From positions 1 through 64,000 of the forward strand of contig JAANYP010004682.1 of NCBI GenBank assembly GCA_020465985.1: 64,000 nucleotides of DNA. The letters are read 5' to 3'. This document shows, in pieces, positions 1 through 10,700 of this stretch (its first letter is position 1; each line of letters starts with the position of its first letter). The DNA comes from Centrapalus pauciflorus. Its lineage: Eukaryota; Streptophyta; Magnoliopsida; Asterales; Asteraceae. A program made the translations under genes and the position numbers. The notes under the pieces are model-generated. The model was not told the origin of the DNA, searched no databases, and worked only from the letters and a program-made list of their open reading frames with translations.

Positions 1-290
1 GAAAGATGGAATTTTTTATGGTACTACGAGTCAACATATCCAGGGTTCCCTTGAGGTGCTGTCAAGATGTGTGACTCACCCAACATGCCAAGTCTCCAAA
101 GACCAAAATCAGCAACTTTTGAACCATAGTTGAAATCTAAAAGTATATTGCTGGACTTGATGTCTCTATGATAGATTGGAGGATACATGACAGACTGTGT
201 GCAGTTTCGGTTGCAATGGTTAGCCTTTTTGTCCATGGAAGACCCTTATAGCAAGATGTTGCGAAAGCATCCCTTTTCTCAAGCCAAAAC
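1..290 (-). pseudogene. WAK-like receptor kinase fragment, broken
   Basis: The minus strand encodes part of a Ser/Thr kinase domain: PPIYHRDIKSSNILLD (catalytic loop), then KVADFG (Mg-binding DFG) and TAPQGNPGYVD (activation/P+1 loop). This wording is typical of plant wall-associated-kinase-like proteins (WAKL14/20 type). Upstream, about 190-285, motifs GMLSQHL and LPWTKRLTIATETAHSLS continue the same domain but in another reading frame, so a small deletion has shifted the frame just before PPIYHRD. A TAG stop at 24-26 stands where the family has Gln in DPQYH; the reading continues in frame behind it to the window edge. The normal Ser of GLSRL is Trp here. Family level is confident; whether more of the gene lies outside the window cannot be seen. 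Confidence 0.8.
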
Positions 291-2462
291 TAATAAGCAC
301 AGGACTATGCAAAACTAATTAAGTAGGCAGCTAATCAAAAAACAAATAAAAAATCTCTTTGATTTGCAGCAAATCAAAATATACAAACCTAGTTGATTGA
401 TCATTTTGCATAGTTGAAGCAACTTGCTGAGGTGTCGATCCATCAAAAGTGTGGAGCATAGAAAACAAATACCAATCTAGTTGAAACACAAAATGAAAGC
501 AAACCACATGAAACACAAATTGAAAGCAAACCAGATGAAGCACAAAATTAAAAAAAAAAGAAGTAATTAACCAAGCATGTGTTTCCGCAAAATTAAAAAA
601 TTTATCAACATATATTATTGCACTATTCCAATTAACCATAATATATATGTTTCAGCAATCCATGCATTTCATCGTCTTCAACCTTCCTGAAACTTTAAGA
701 CAAATCAACCTACTGCTTATCCACCTACTGCGTGTATTCTTAATATATCCTCTAATGAAGGAGGTTTTTTATTTTCTCCATTTTTTTATACTTTCTATTT
801 AAAAACACAAACTACCACCTGATGAAATTGGGTTTTAACAATCAAGCTTTAAACTTGGAGGAAACCAAACATACGCGAGATAAAGATGGAACTGGTGAAT
901 TTTTTCATGAATTAAAATGATCCAAGGGCACATAGAGTCTCAATTTCTAGATTATTAAAGGAAAAGATAATACTACTCCGATATCCATTCAATAAATCTA
1001 ATAAGAGAAGAAAATTATCTGAATAATGCAACAAATTTTATAAAAAGATACTAATGATTAATTGATAAAACAAAAACAATTATAGTTGATACAAAATTGT
1101 AATCCCCCAAACACTCATTAAGCACAAGCATGTCCACACACTATTTAATAGGTGTGTTTGCAGCAAAGTTATTGGCTACAGACTCAAACTAAACTAAGCC
1201 TAGTTTGTAAGTTACTCTAAGAACGGTGATCGGAATGCCAAATCAAGCAAAAACCACAAAACAAAACCGGCCTCAACACATCCACTTGCAAGCTTTTCCA
1301 CTTCAACTCAATTAATATATCAATTTGAGACCTGCTTCTAATTTAACATGAAACAATACCAGACCTTGCTCACCAAATATAAAGTAGCATCAAATAGCAG
1401 CGTCGATCAGTGTTTGAATATTTAAAAAACAAACAGCAGTCACAATAAAAGCCATAGCAACAGCCTTGGACCAAAAAAAGAACAAATTAACCCTTTTAAA
1501 ACCATAACTGCTAATGCCAAAGCCCCAAACCACAACAACTCCAAACCAGAAAAATATACCAAGGCCCAAACCACAGTTAATCCCTACAAAACCAACACCA
1601 AACAAACCAGCAGCATCACTAAACAACATGAGCAGCTGCAAAGAACCTGTATTACATCAAGATCAATTAAATCAGAGTACAACCAGTAAAGTAGGCAGAA
1701 TTAGTAACAACAGTACAAACAGCAGACCTTAAATCAAAATTCCATCACAGATCAATACATAGCAACAAATAAGAATCAAGTACCCAAGCTACCACAAGTC
1801 TTAACCTGAAATATTCAGTCGGGTCTTCGAGTTTTGCTATTTTCTTAAGGCTGTTATTGTTCTCTTCAAGAAATGCCAATCTGGAAGCCACAACATAGCA
1901 TTGTAAGAACTAAGAACATTCCAATGATATAATTTGAGCGACCAAACTTACAGCTAAAAGACATCAGTTTGAAGAAAAAACAATGTATCTTGCAGAAATA
2001 AAGAGAGAAAATGAGTCAAAGCTTATTGCGTGTGTGCATGAATGACAAATTAGCATAATGATGGCTACTTCAATGTCCTGGAGCAAAACACTAAATATTC
2101 TTCTCTGACATCATCACCAACTTTGTGGCAATCTTCTAGTATCCTCATTCATCATCACCCATTTGCTGCAGATTTAATGGAGAATAGTCAATTTGCAATT
2201 CAAGTGATCTTTGATTCTTTGCAGTCACTAACTAAACAAAAAGAGGATAAAAGACATTTGTGACCCAAAATCTCATTGGGAATGCTTTAGTATCAAGAAT
2301 ATTGAGGTCCTTTTATTAATATTGACAAGTCTAGTACTCTAGTATATATGTACAGTATAACATGTGATAGAGTTAACAAACAAGAGCCCTGGAGTCAGTT
2401 TAAACGGTAATGCTTTTAAAAACAGTAGATAATTCAATGGCTGTGAACCAGAAAAAAAAATT
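291..2462. other. AT-rich non-coding sequence with two possible exons
   Basis: No recognisable gene. On the minus strand a 29-residue stretch near 1808-1890 (ASRLAFLEENNNSLKKIAKL, then EDPTEYFR) is free of stops and reads like an exon. A hydrophobic frame at 1390-1641 (LFGVGFVGINCGLGLGIFFW and following) lies downstream of a possible splice acceptor near 1646. They may belong to one decayed gene, but I do not recognise the family. The rest, including a short hydrophobic frame at 331-639, looks like intron or intergenic DNA. Confidence 0.3.
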
Positions 2463-2645
2463 GGTATCATGCTCATGGATATTAAGGTGCATCTTTTATC
2501 TTATTTAATTTTTTTCGCTTCATCATAATGCAATGAAGTATACAAATCTTTTCATTTTCAGGGGGCAAACATCCTTGTTGACAAATCTTTTCATTTTCAT
2601 TAAGTTAGCTGAGTTTGGTGCATTGGAGCAAGTTGTCGAGTTAGT
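2463..2645 (+). pseudogene. ANP/NPK1-type MAPKKK fragment, broken
   Basis: Plus-strand exon pieces of a kinase catalytic region. 2463-2486 reads GIMLMDIK (family: GIMHRDIK) and is followed by a GT donor. After an intron ending in TTTTCAG at 2561, 2562-2582 reads GANILVD. From 2599, in a shifted frame, IKLAEFGALEQVVEL matches the IKLADFGAS-QVVEL segment specific to plant ANP1/NPK1 MAP kinase kinase kinases. The catalytic-loop HRD is lost, DFG has become EFG, and a 19-bp direct repeat (2542-2560 and 2581-2599) sits at the frame change. After VVEL the similarity ends. It lies on the strand opposite to the other fragments here, with no other exons visible. Inactive relic. Confidence 0.65.
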
Positions 2646-2699
2646 AAGCCCACCATCTGCTTCACTTTTATTTATGGAACCATTTGTAAATTATGTGCA

Positions 2700-3360
2700 C
2701 GCTGAATGATCCTCAAGTTTTAGGGGAAATATAAAAAACCATATAAATTTGATAATTTCAGATAACTACTCAAATGAGCGAAATATAAATAACCAGTTGT
2801 AAAAAGAAAAAATACATATAAATTAGATCTGGTTACAATCCACAAGGAAAAAAAACCATATAAATTTGATTTGGTTGCAATCCACAAGAGCATAAAACCA
2901 TCTAAAAATCTGAACTCTTTACCATGTTTAGACATCATAGCCGTCTTTCAATTTCAAAAAACACAATTCAACCAATTTTACAGCCTAATCAACATATCCT
3001 TTTTTTTTGCATTTTCAGCCTTAAAAAGACCATATTGCCACTTAAATTATACTTCATATTGCAGCACAAAAACACACCCTTGATAGCCTCTTTTACGCAC
3101 ACATACATGCATATAATATACCTCTATTCATATGCAAAAAGCATCTTCAAAGCCCCTTTGTTACACAGAAGAGAATGATGAAACAGCCCCACAAGATTCT
3201 GCTTTTGATTTCTAAATGTAGCTGCACCAAGATTGACTATCAAATTAATGTACATAAAAGTACGTATTTAAAATTCTTTTAATCTAATTCAATAAACTTC
3301 CCATCTCACATTCTTAATTAGCCAGAAAATTAATTAAAATTATAACAACTTAATTAACAA
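2700..3360. other. AT-rich spacer with degenerate tandem duplication
   Basis: Between about 2722 and 2900 the sequence repeats a unit built around ccatataaatttgat and ggttacaatccacaag two to three times, roughly 50 bp apart, with divergence. No supported gene; the short frames across 2720-3178 are AT-rich shadows. Confidence 0.4.
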
Positions 3361-3619
3361 GCTCAAATCTGATGGCATTGAGATCAACAACAATGATCCT
3401 AGAAGCTCCAGCAATTCTTGCACCTTCAGCAGCCTGATCATACAAATATAAATCATGCATTAATTAGAATTACATATTCCTACTACATATATATACATGT
3501 TTAATTATAATAATGCTACGTTCTTAGAAAACTCACAGCAAGTCCCACAGCTCCATGTCCAAAAACGGAAACTGTTGATCACTTTTTGGGTTTTGCAACA
3601 TTCAGAGTAGCTTCAAGGC
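3361..3619 (-). pseudogene. Alcohol dehydrogenase fragment, two exons, broken
   Basis: Minus-strand exon 3537-3619 reads LEATLNVAKPKK, stop, STVSVFGHGAVGLA. Exon about 3361-3433 reads [19 protein letters not shown], then AIRFE. Together they match the Rossmann/NAD-binding part of plant medium-chain zinc alcohol dehydrogenases (family: [38 protein letters not shown]). The intron 3434-3536 (103 bp) keeps GT (gtgagt) and AG borders at the position expected for the family. An in-frame TGA at 3579-3581 replaces the Gly of KKGS, and the dinucleotide-binding GLGAVG has become GHGAVG. Similarity ends at RFE. Zinc-binding exons are absent, so this is a genomic (intron-containing) relic, not a retrocopy. 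Confidence 0.8.
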
Positions 3620-3639
3620 CTAAAAATCATTCAAATTCA

Positions 3640-3770
3640 ATCGTGAGAAAGAGAGACAAGTGATGCAGCTTAATTTGCCTGGGGAGGAGAAAAGGTTTCT
3701 TGGAAAATGGCTTTTTGGGGCATAATTTTCCTGCACGCTTTCTTATTCAAATTCAAGTATTCAAACAATT
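3640..3770 (+). repeat. Copy A of a dispersed repeat
   Basis: Similar in the same orientation to 5490-5620: both carry ggaggagaaa, then tttcttggaaaatgg, then an A/T-rich tail with attcaaatt-like words. Estimated three-quarters identity by eye. Could be the remnant of an element end; no terminal structure is visible. Confidence 0.4.
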
Positions 3771-4103
3771 ATTTGTAGCAGTGACTTGTATATTATGCAT
3801 CATAAACTTATCGTTTGCTTTAGTCAGATGTACTAATGTTAAAGCAAATGATTGAATAGAATGATCTACTTCTTGAGTTTCAACCTTATGTAATAGGCTT
3901 TGAAAAAGTCCTAATTCTCTTCTTTCAAATTCTGCCAAACTGTCTTCCATAAGTGAATTTGTAGTTGTTCTTAAATATGCTTCCACAGGCATTAACTTCA
4001 ATGACTTATGGCAAAACATGTGCTTTATAATAAATACCATTGTAATAGATAAAAGCATCCAAAAAAATGCATATATCAGTGTGTCTATGTATTGCATAAG
4101 CAT
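3753..4103 (-). other. Unrecognised 116-codon frame
   Basis: An open frame with an N-terminal hydrophobic stretch (about residues 8-28) and a polar remainder. I recognise no family. It lies between the ADH and TIGR01589 fragments on the same strand and could contain an exon, but composition and the absence of a family match make chance equally likely. Confidence 0.15.
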
Positions 4104-4158
4104 TAAACAATCTAAGTAATCTAATTAAAATGTTGGGATCCAATATGAATTTCAGTAC

Positions 4159-4264
4159 CTAATGTTGTGAAACCAGGATCTATCCTTGCATGATTTTGTA
4201 AAGTTTTCACCGCCTCATCTCTGTTCATATACAGCTGCCAGCAGCTATCTATCAAGTTCAGGAC
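4159..4264 (-). pseudogene. Single exon of a TIGR01589-domain plant protein
   Basis: A 106-bp minus-strand exon bounded by a TTCTAG acceptor (4265-4266) and a GT donor (4157-4158). It encodes VLNLIDSCWQLYMNRDEAVK and then TLQNHARIDPGFTTL. This matches the start of the plant-specific domain of unknown function TIGR01589 (family wording: VQNLIERCLQLYMNRDEVV..LLNRARIDPGFTTL). The next exon (VWQKLEEENAEFF in the family) is not found downstream. The exon itself has no stop, but without neighbours it is a captured or orphaned fragment. Confidence 0.75.
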
Positions 4265-5222
4265 CTAGAACAATCAAGAATAAATCAAGATGTGGAAAAA
4301 GCAAACTGGTTTATAATAAAACTTTAGTTTTTATCAATGTGCATCATCTACATATTGAATGAAAATGAATTGAAACTAATGTAAAGATTAAATTTGATAG
4401 AACTCGCCTGAAAGCATTAAAAATCTCACCAGCATCACTTTGATAAGAAGTTAAAGTTGTATAATCTACAAAGCATTGGTCAATATACAAGAACAATAGA
4501 GAAATCAGCATGTCAGATTGTTTCACAAGTGTGGCATTGGTACTCTAACCAAACAAACTCTTTGACTCAAACTTAGATTCATCAACAAATAAAAATAATG
4601 TACAAAAATGACCATAAAAAACAAAAAAATCAAAACAAACCTCTGTCTTTTGAGTGAGGTTTGAATACAAGCATTTGAGATGCTTAGAAATCAAAATGAG
4701 AGAGGAATAACCCACAACAGATAATAAATATTAGAACAAATTGAGACACATGAAAAGCCATGTAAAAGCTCAATAAAAACAAAAAAGAACCCAATTAGTC
4801 CAACTGACTACAAAACAATGCCCACGGTTTCAATAAACATGTCTCACTTTTTCTCAATAAACCATTTCTCACTTTTTGATAATGTTGACCATGAACCCAT
4901 GTCTCACTTTTTCCCGATAAACCATTTCATGTGAATGTTGAAGTTGAAAGTTGGTTCACTTCACGACCGAAATCATACCCGGGTAAAGACCTATCTACCA
5001 GACCAAGAAAAAGATTCAATGGAGGAAACCCATGAAGCTAAATCACAAGTAAAACAGGTTCATGATGTGCACAATTAAACTGTAGTGAACCAAACAACTA
5101 ATCATCTCTAAGACATAGAATCGAACAGAAAGCATCCATTACAGACCTGACGGAGCTTTTGGGCGGTTGTTATTCAGGGAAGAGGGCGCAGACTTGAATG
5201 AAAATGTTTTCTTGACATTATT
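4265..5222. other. Non-coding spacer
   Basis: No gene recognised. A possible small exon (DYTTLTSYQSDA, minus, about 4426-4463) has AG and GT borders but no family assignment. A phrase around atgtctcactttttc and gataaaccatttc occurs twice at about 4840-4875 and 4900-4930, a local duplication. Confidence 0.3.
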
Positions 5223-5576
5223 ATGAATACCAATATCATCTCCTTTCTGATTTTGTTTCTAGTGGATTTCTTGAAATCGGCACTCATTCTCTCTCATCTC
5301 CCTTCCTCTTCAACCACCACCGTCTTCCTCCCTATCGCAGCACCACCTACGACCTCCGCCACAACTGAACGGTCGATCGATTTGCTTCACTTGATTCCTC
5401 ATCGGACCAACGGTCTTGATCTCCTTCACACGATTCCTTCAGATTTGCTCGATTTCTGTCATATATGCTTACGTTCCTTCTATTCTACCAAGAGAAAAAG
5501 AGAGAGAAGCGCCCCAGGGAGGAGAAAGTTTTCTTGGAAAATGGTTTCTTGGGAGCGTAGTTTGCATGTGCCTTGA
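5223..5576 (+). other. Unrecognised 117-codon frame, UTR-like
   Basis: Ser/Thr/Pro-rich C/T-rich stretch with a hydrophobic N-terminus, resembling a transcribed 5' leader more than a protein. Its end overlaps copy B (5490-5620) of the dispersed repeat at 3640-3770. No family recognised. Confidence 0.15.
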
Positions 5577-5766
5577 GTGCACGTTTTCTTGTTCAGATTC
5601 AAATTTTCAAAAGCAGCAGTTGTACATCAAAAATCTGTATTTTTTATGCTTTAAAGGTTGTACCATAAGCTTTATAAGTGGTATGTCTTAAAATTCAAGA
5701 CATCAGCTTTAAAAGTTGTACATTGTGCATTTTAAGTTGTAAAAAGCTAAATGCTTTATTAGTAGT

Positions 5767-5768
<2 letters not shown>

Positions 5769-5820
<52 letters not shown>
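5769..5820. repeat. (TA)n microsatellite, left border tract
   Basis: About 52 bp of alternating AT that directly abuts the left end of the fold-back element at 5822. Confidence 0.95.
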
Positions 5821-5823
<3 letters not shown>

Positions 5824-6150
5824 TAAGTTACAAAATGGTCCCTGTGGTTTGCATAAAATTTTGGATTCAGTCCCTCTGGTTTCAGTTTTGTATAAACGGT
5901 TCTTATTTGTATTGTTTATTTATAGAAATGGTCCCTCTGTCTCATTTTTTTTTCCCTAAATGACAATTATACCCTTTTACTTCATAAAAATTTTGCTCCA
6001 TTTCTATTCATTAATTTTGTTTGTGTTTTTAACATTTAAATCTTAATTTAATAAATGATGATTTGACTAATTTTGTATTATTATTATTTAAGATTTAATT
6101 TATTTAATAAAACTTTATTAATACAGATTTCATTATTATGATATTTATAT

Positions 6151-7277
6151 TGTAGGTCCCGAGAGGTTCCCAAAGTATATAGCTTTAAGCTGTAGAGGGG
6201 GGGTGAATACAGCTATTTAAAAATTACACAGTATTTTCTCAATGTTTGTATGTATTATCAACAATTTGTTAATTACAAACAAGCTTGAATGCGGAAAGGT
6301 CAAGCTGAGATGACAGATACAACAGTATGTTCACTAGTCTAAGACAGACTCAAACTAGATTACAATGAATACACTCACTAATAAGCACTCACTTGTGTTT
6401 ACAAGACTTAGAGGAACAGCTTTATGTAGAACAGCTTAGACACAAAGAAACTGTATTACACAAGCAGGCTTGCATGCATGAAGAATATACTTGCACGTTC
6501 ACTCTTGGCTTCAGCACTTAGCTTTTTGGCTTATCTTTTTCTGACCTTAGAAGCTTCCTTTTATACTCAATCAGAGGATCTAAGAGAAACATCTTCATTG
6601 GACGGAATGAAAAAGGAGAAGTCTTGTTGAAAAGACAACATAACCTTTTCTGCACTTTTCTGAAAAGCAGACTTGTCTTCACATGTGCAGAACTTTTGTC
6701 TTTTCACTTTGTCTACTGTTGCATTGCCTTTAACTAAATAAGGAATGTCAACTTTGCGTCTTTCTTCCTTGTAAAGGCCTATTTTGATATAAGAAAAAGG
6801 TCTGTCACCCTTTTTCAAATAACCTTTTGTCTTCATGTAACAGAACAGCTTGGGCAGACTGAGTAGTTCTGTTTTCCACTTTGTCTTCGACTTTGTAAAC
6901 TGATCTTGCAGCCAAAGACAATACATGAGGACTTGGAAACATATTCCATAAAGTGTTTTAGTCTGTTCACAAAGAACAGGTTCTGTTCACAAAGAACAGA
7001 ACACTTGAAAAATGCCCAAGCTGCTCACTAGTATAGAGCAGCGTAGACAGTTTATGTCCAGCCTGTTCAGCAGACAGAGCAGCTTGGACAAACTGTCTTA
7101 GTTGCAACACATGCAACACATAGAACAGCTTTGGACTGATATTGCAAATCATTTTCAGGTTTCAATAAGGCATATAACAGGCCTTAAATTCAACCATCAA
7201 ATGCATCAGCAGGTTTGATTAGTAATCTCCCCCTCAGATGTAGAACAGGTTTGACTGAGGCCTTTTTGTGCCTAACA
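6151..7277 (-). repeat. Sirevirus 3' LTR
   Basis: 1127-bp copy of 18593-19717. TATAAAAG lies at 6558-6565. It carries many short GAACAG/CTGTTC words and a 119-codon frame (6567-6926) also present in the other LTR; shared descent of the LTRs explains that conservation. Confidence 0.95.
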
Positions 7278-7290
7278 ATCTCCTCCTATT
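7278..7290 (-). promoter_or_regulatory. Sirevirus polypurine tract
   Basis: On the minus strand AATAGGAGGAGAT directly precedes the 3' LTR start TGTTAGG, the expected place for plus-strand DNA priming. Confidence 0.8.
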
Positions 7291-7782
7291 TGCAATAACC
7301 AGTCTAAGCTTGTCTTCGTCAAAAATCACTATATATTTTTACAATATACTTGTTGAAATAGAATTACAACATCAACATAAAGTAAAAGATCAGTTTATAT
7401 ATACACTGATTTTTGAATACATTAGAACAACACATGTTCTTACAAAAGTACAACTAATGTACTAATGTATATTACAACTAATGTAAAGTGAAATTACAAC
7501 AAATGTAAATAAAGTACAACTGATGTACATTGGACTGTTTTTGTCGGGAGCAAATAATGGTAAGCCTGTCCAACTGATGGACAGCTTCCATTCTTCACCT
7601 ACCCATATGGTAGATGGACTTCACTGGACTGGAGGTGGCATTCCTTGTTTGAATCTTCTTTCAAGTTCTTCCTTCGTTTCTTCCATTTCTCCAATTTCAA
7701 CTCTGAGGAACATGAAGTTAGAATCTTGAAGCTCACCTCTGTTATAGAATCCTTTCAGCTCATCCCAGATGGCTGCTCTCCA
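7278..7782. other. Sirevirus 3' untranslated region
   Basis: Non-coding. Around 7440-7530 the word acaactaatgta and variants recurs four times at 20-25 bp spacing. No gene seen. Confidence 0.6.
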
Positions 7783-10700
7783 TTAGTTGGACTGTCTGAA
7801 GGAGGAGGCAATCCTGAAGGCTACAAGCTGCTTAAGACCAACTTTATGTAGGTCTGAAACTCTTTGAAAACTTTTCTTTTGAGACAAGGGATCTACAAAA
7901 AATGCCCCTAACTCAGGCTCTTCAATTACTTTGCCATCTTCAAATTCTACTCCTTTAGGCAGGCTGTGGTCAACTCCTAACTCAGGCTCTTCAATTACTC
8001 TGTGTCCTTCTTAGTTCTCCTGATTATTTTAGGATGTGTCACAAAGACACCTTCACTTACTTCTTTAGAGATCAGGCCAAGGTCCTTTACTCTTTCCATC
8101 AATTTCTTGACATATGCCCTGATTTCCTTAGCCGTTTCTGACTTTGATTCACTCAGGGCAACTGCCAGCTCAATCCATTCTCTGTACCCCATCTGTGCTA
8201 CGTCAGTGTGGTCATATGTTTCCAATTCTGGGCCTGTTGCACCCATTCTTGTTATTTTCAGCTTCCACTGACTGCCTTTCCTTGATACAGGGACAACTTT
8301 GACAATTGCTTGCTTGGCTAGCCTTCTTTCAGCAACATCATGAAACTTTTTCTTTGCCAAGTTGTCAAAGTGGTATTGAGCTCTTGCATGAGGCACTGTA
8401 GATTTGGTCACAGAGACCGGAGTACCTTTTTCTACTTCCTTTTCCTTCTCCCCTGCTGATCCCTTAGCAGCTTCTAATATTTTCTTTTGCACTTCCAGAG
8501 TAGACATTTTAATTTTCTTTGCTTCTTGAAGTGCAAAAGCTTTGGCAGCTTTGGCAGATTCTTCTTCTTTTCTAAGCACTTCCAGAGCTTGAAGCTGTTC
8601 TTCTCTAAACTCAAAGTACTTGTGCATAGGAAGACCCATTTCTTTAGCCCTGGCTTTGTGAAATTGATCTTCTGCTTGTTTCTGCTGTATGGGATCATCT
8701 TTTGCTATTCCTTTTCCTTTAGCTGCTGTAGTGGTAGCAGCCTCAGGAATTTTCTCTTCTTCTTCTTCTTCTTCTGTTATAATTAGATGCCTTCTTTTAC
8801 TGCTGGGCCTGTCCTCAGAGATGAATTCCTCCCCCTTAGACTGAGCAGGGTTTGGAGAGACAGCCTGAGTAGGCAGAGCAGCTTGAGAAGCACCTTCAGC
8901 TGTACCTGTTTCAAAAATATCTGCTGGCTGACCAGTTTGGGTTGCAGACACTGGTATCTCCTTAGGAGAAGAATTTTTCTCCCCCTTAGACTTAGTCTTC
9001 GAGGCAGATGACTTCTCCCCCTTTGAAGGAGATGAAGCAGCGACTTCAACACCTGGTCTGCCTGAAGACACAAAGTCAGCAGGCTTGCCAGCAGGTTTAG
9101 CAGAAGGTTTGGGACCAACAAGGCTAGTCACTAAGAAAGCCAAGTTATCCTTCACCTCTGAGAGCTGGGAAAGACAGGTCTGAAGAGAAGAGGAGTGGGG
9201 ATCAGCAAGGGAGGTTAGCTTGACAATATTTCCCCTATCAGACGCTGTGAACAGCAGAGTTTGCAGTTGTGCAAGATGAAGTTCTAGAGAATCTTGCACA
9301 TCAGCAAGATCTGATGACACAGAGTTTCAAAGGGAGCCAATGAGAGTTTGTAAGCTAGCCAGAGTGGCGGGAAGAGTAGAGTTGCAAGAAGTAAGAAGAG
9401 ATGACAGCTGTTGAGAAAGGGCTGTTATTGAGGACACAGAGTCCTGTTGCATGGAAAGAATAGAGGAGAGGGATGTGGACACATGTTGTAGCTGAGCAGT
9501 GAGTGTTAACAGCTGTGGAGAGTGATCAGGTTGTGGAGTGGTAGGGAAAGAGGCCTTGAACGAATCAAAAAACCCCTGAAGCTGTGCAGACACAGAGTCT
9601 GATATGATAGAGGGGAGAGAAGACAGAGAGGATTCTAAAGAACTAACTTTGTTGGTCAGCAAGGAAAGCTGATCCTTCAAAGGCAGGTCTTTAGGAGATG
9701 GAGGGGTATGGGTAGACTTTTTTGAGTGGGTAGATGGAGAAGATGATGATGAGGCTGGTGTTTGAGGATGAGATGGAGAGGGAAGAGAAACTTTTGAAAG
9801 AAGCTCCATAGCCTGGGCAAAAGTTAGATGGCCCAGCTTGGAGGGGTCAAGAGGTCCTTCAGCAGCGGCTGTAGCTGCATCACCAGGAGAAGGGGTTGGT
9901 GTTGAGGGCCTTTCAGATGCTGCTTGTGCTGCAACATCCTCATGAAGACCAGTGGTGGTTCCCTCTGCAGTGCCTTGGTTTAAAAGCACCTCATCATTGG
10001 GAGATGGGATATGCATTTCAACATCAGCAGTGGTGAAACCTGCTGATGGAGTTTGCATGGAGGGAGCAGCCTCACCAGAGGGATGTTGTGATCCCTGAGG
10101 TTCATCAGCTTGGGTTGTTGGTACCTCAGCAGCTGTTTGGTGTAGAACAGCTGTATCATGGGGAGCAGAAGATTGAGGCTGAGCTGCTGATTGGTCTATA
10201 TCAGCATCGTGGGCACCTCGTGCAGACTCAGGGTGTGAGAAGATTTTAGAGGGGGACAGTGTGGACGCAGTATGGAGTGGAGAGGACTCCTGTCGTTCAA
10301 TATCCTCAGCCTGTTGGGAGGCTGGGATAGTTGATGTGGGTATCTCCGTTTGTACAACTGGTTCCTGTTGGGAGGAACCAGAGGTCTAGGCTGACTCTGG
10401 GTAGACTCAGAATGGAGTGAAGCATGCTCCAATGTGGCTGAACCTTCTCCCAAAATAGGAGAGGCAGCAGGGGTTGCTTCTTTTACAACTGAACCCTGTT
10501 GAGAGGGAACAGAGGAGGTGGTTGTTGTAGCTGTTTTCTTTTTGGAGATAGATTTTCGGTGATAGAGAATGGATGGAGTGGGTGATTGGGGAGAGGAGAT
10601 GAGAGGTTTAGACTGGACAGATTTTGAGACTGGGTCAGAAACAGGTGGGTTGGCCTGTTCCATAGTCTCAGATGCCACAGAGGCACCAGCCACAGAGGCT

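Noticed and set aside
331..639. 102-codon hydrophobic frame
   Set aside because: Phe/Val-rich product of repeated tttgtgttt-like sequence (tttcatttt words); no start context or homologue.
6567..6926. 119-codon frame in the Sirevirus LTR, also at 19006-19365
   Set aside because: Conservation between the two LTRs follows from their common origin; no family is recognised, and it lies upstream of the TATA box on the transcribed strand.
6960..7010. AGAACA...TGTTCT palindromes resembling steroid hormone response elements
   Set aside because: Plants lack these nuclear receptors; the words belong to the general GAACAG field of the LTR.
8474..9121. Leu/Lys-rich frames overlapping the Sirevirus extra ORF on both strands (8474-8698, 8783-9121, 8487-8786)
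   Set aside because: Shadow frames of the charged coding sequence of the extra ORF.
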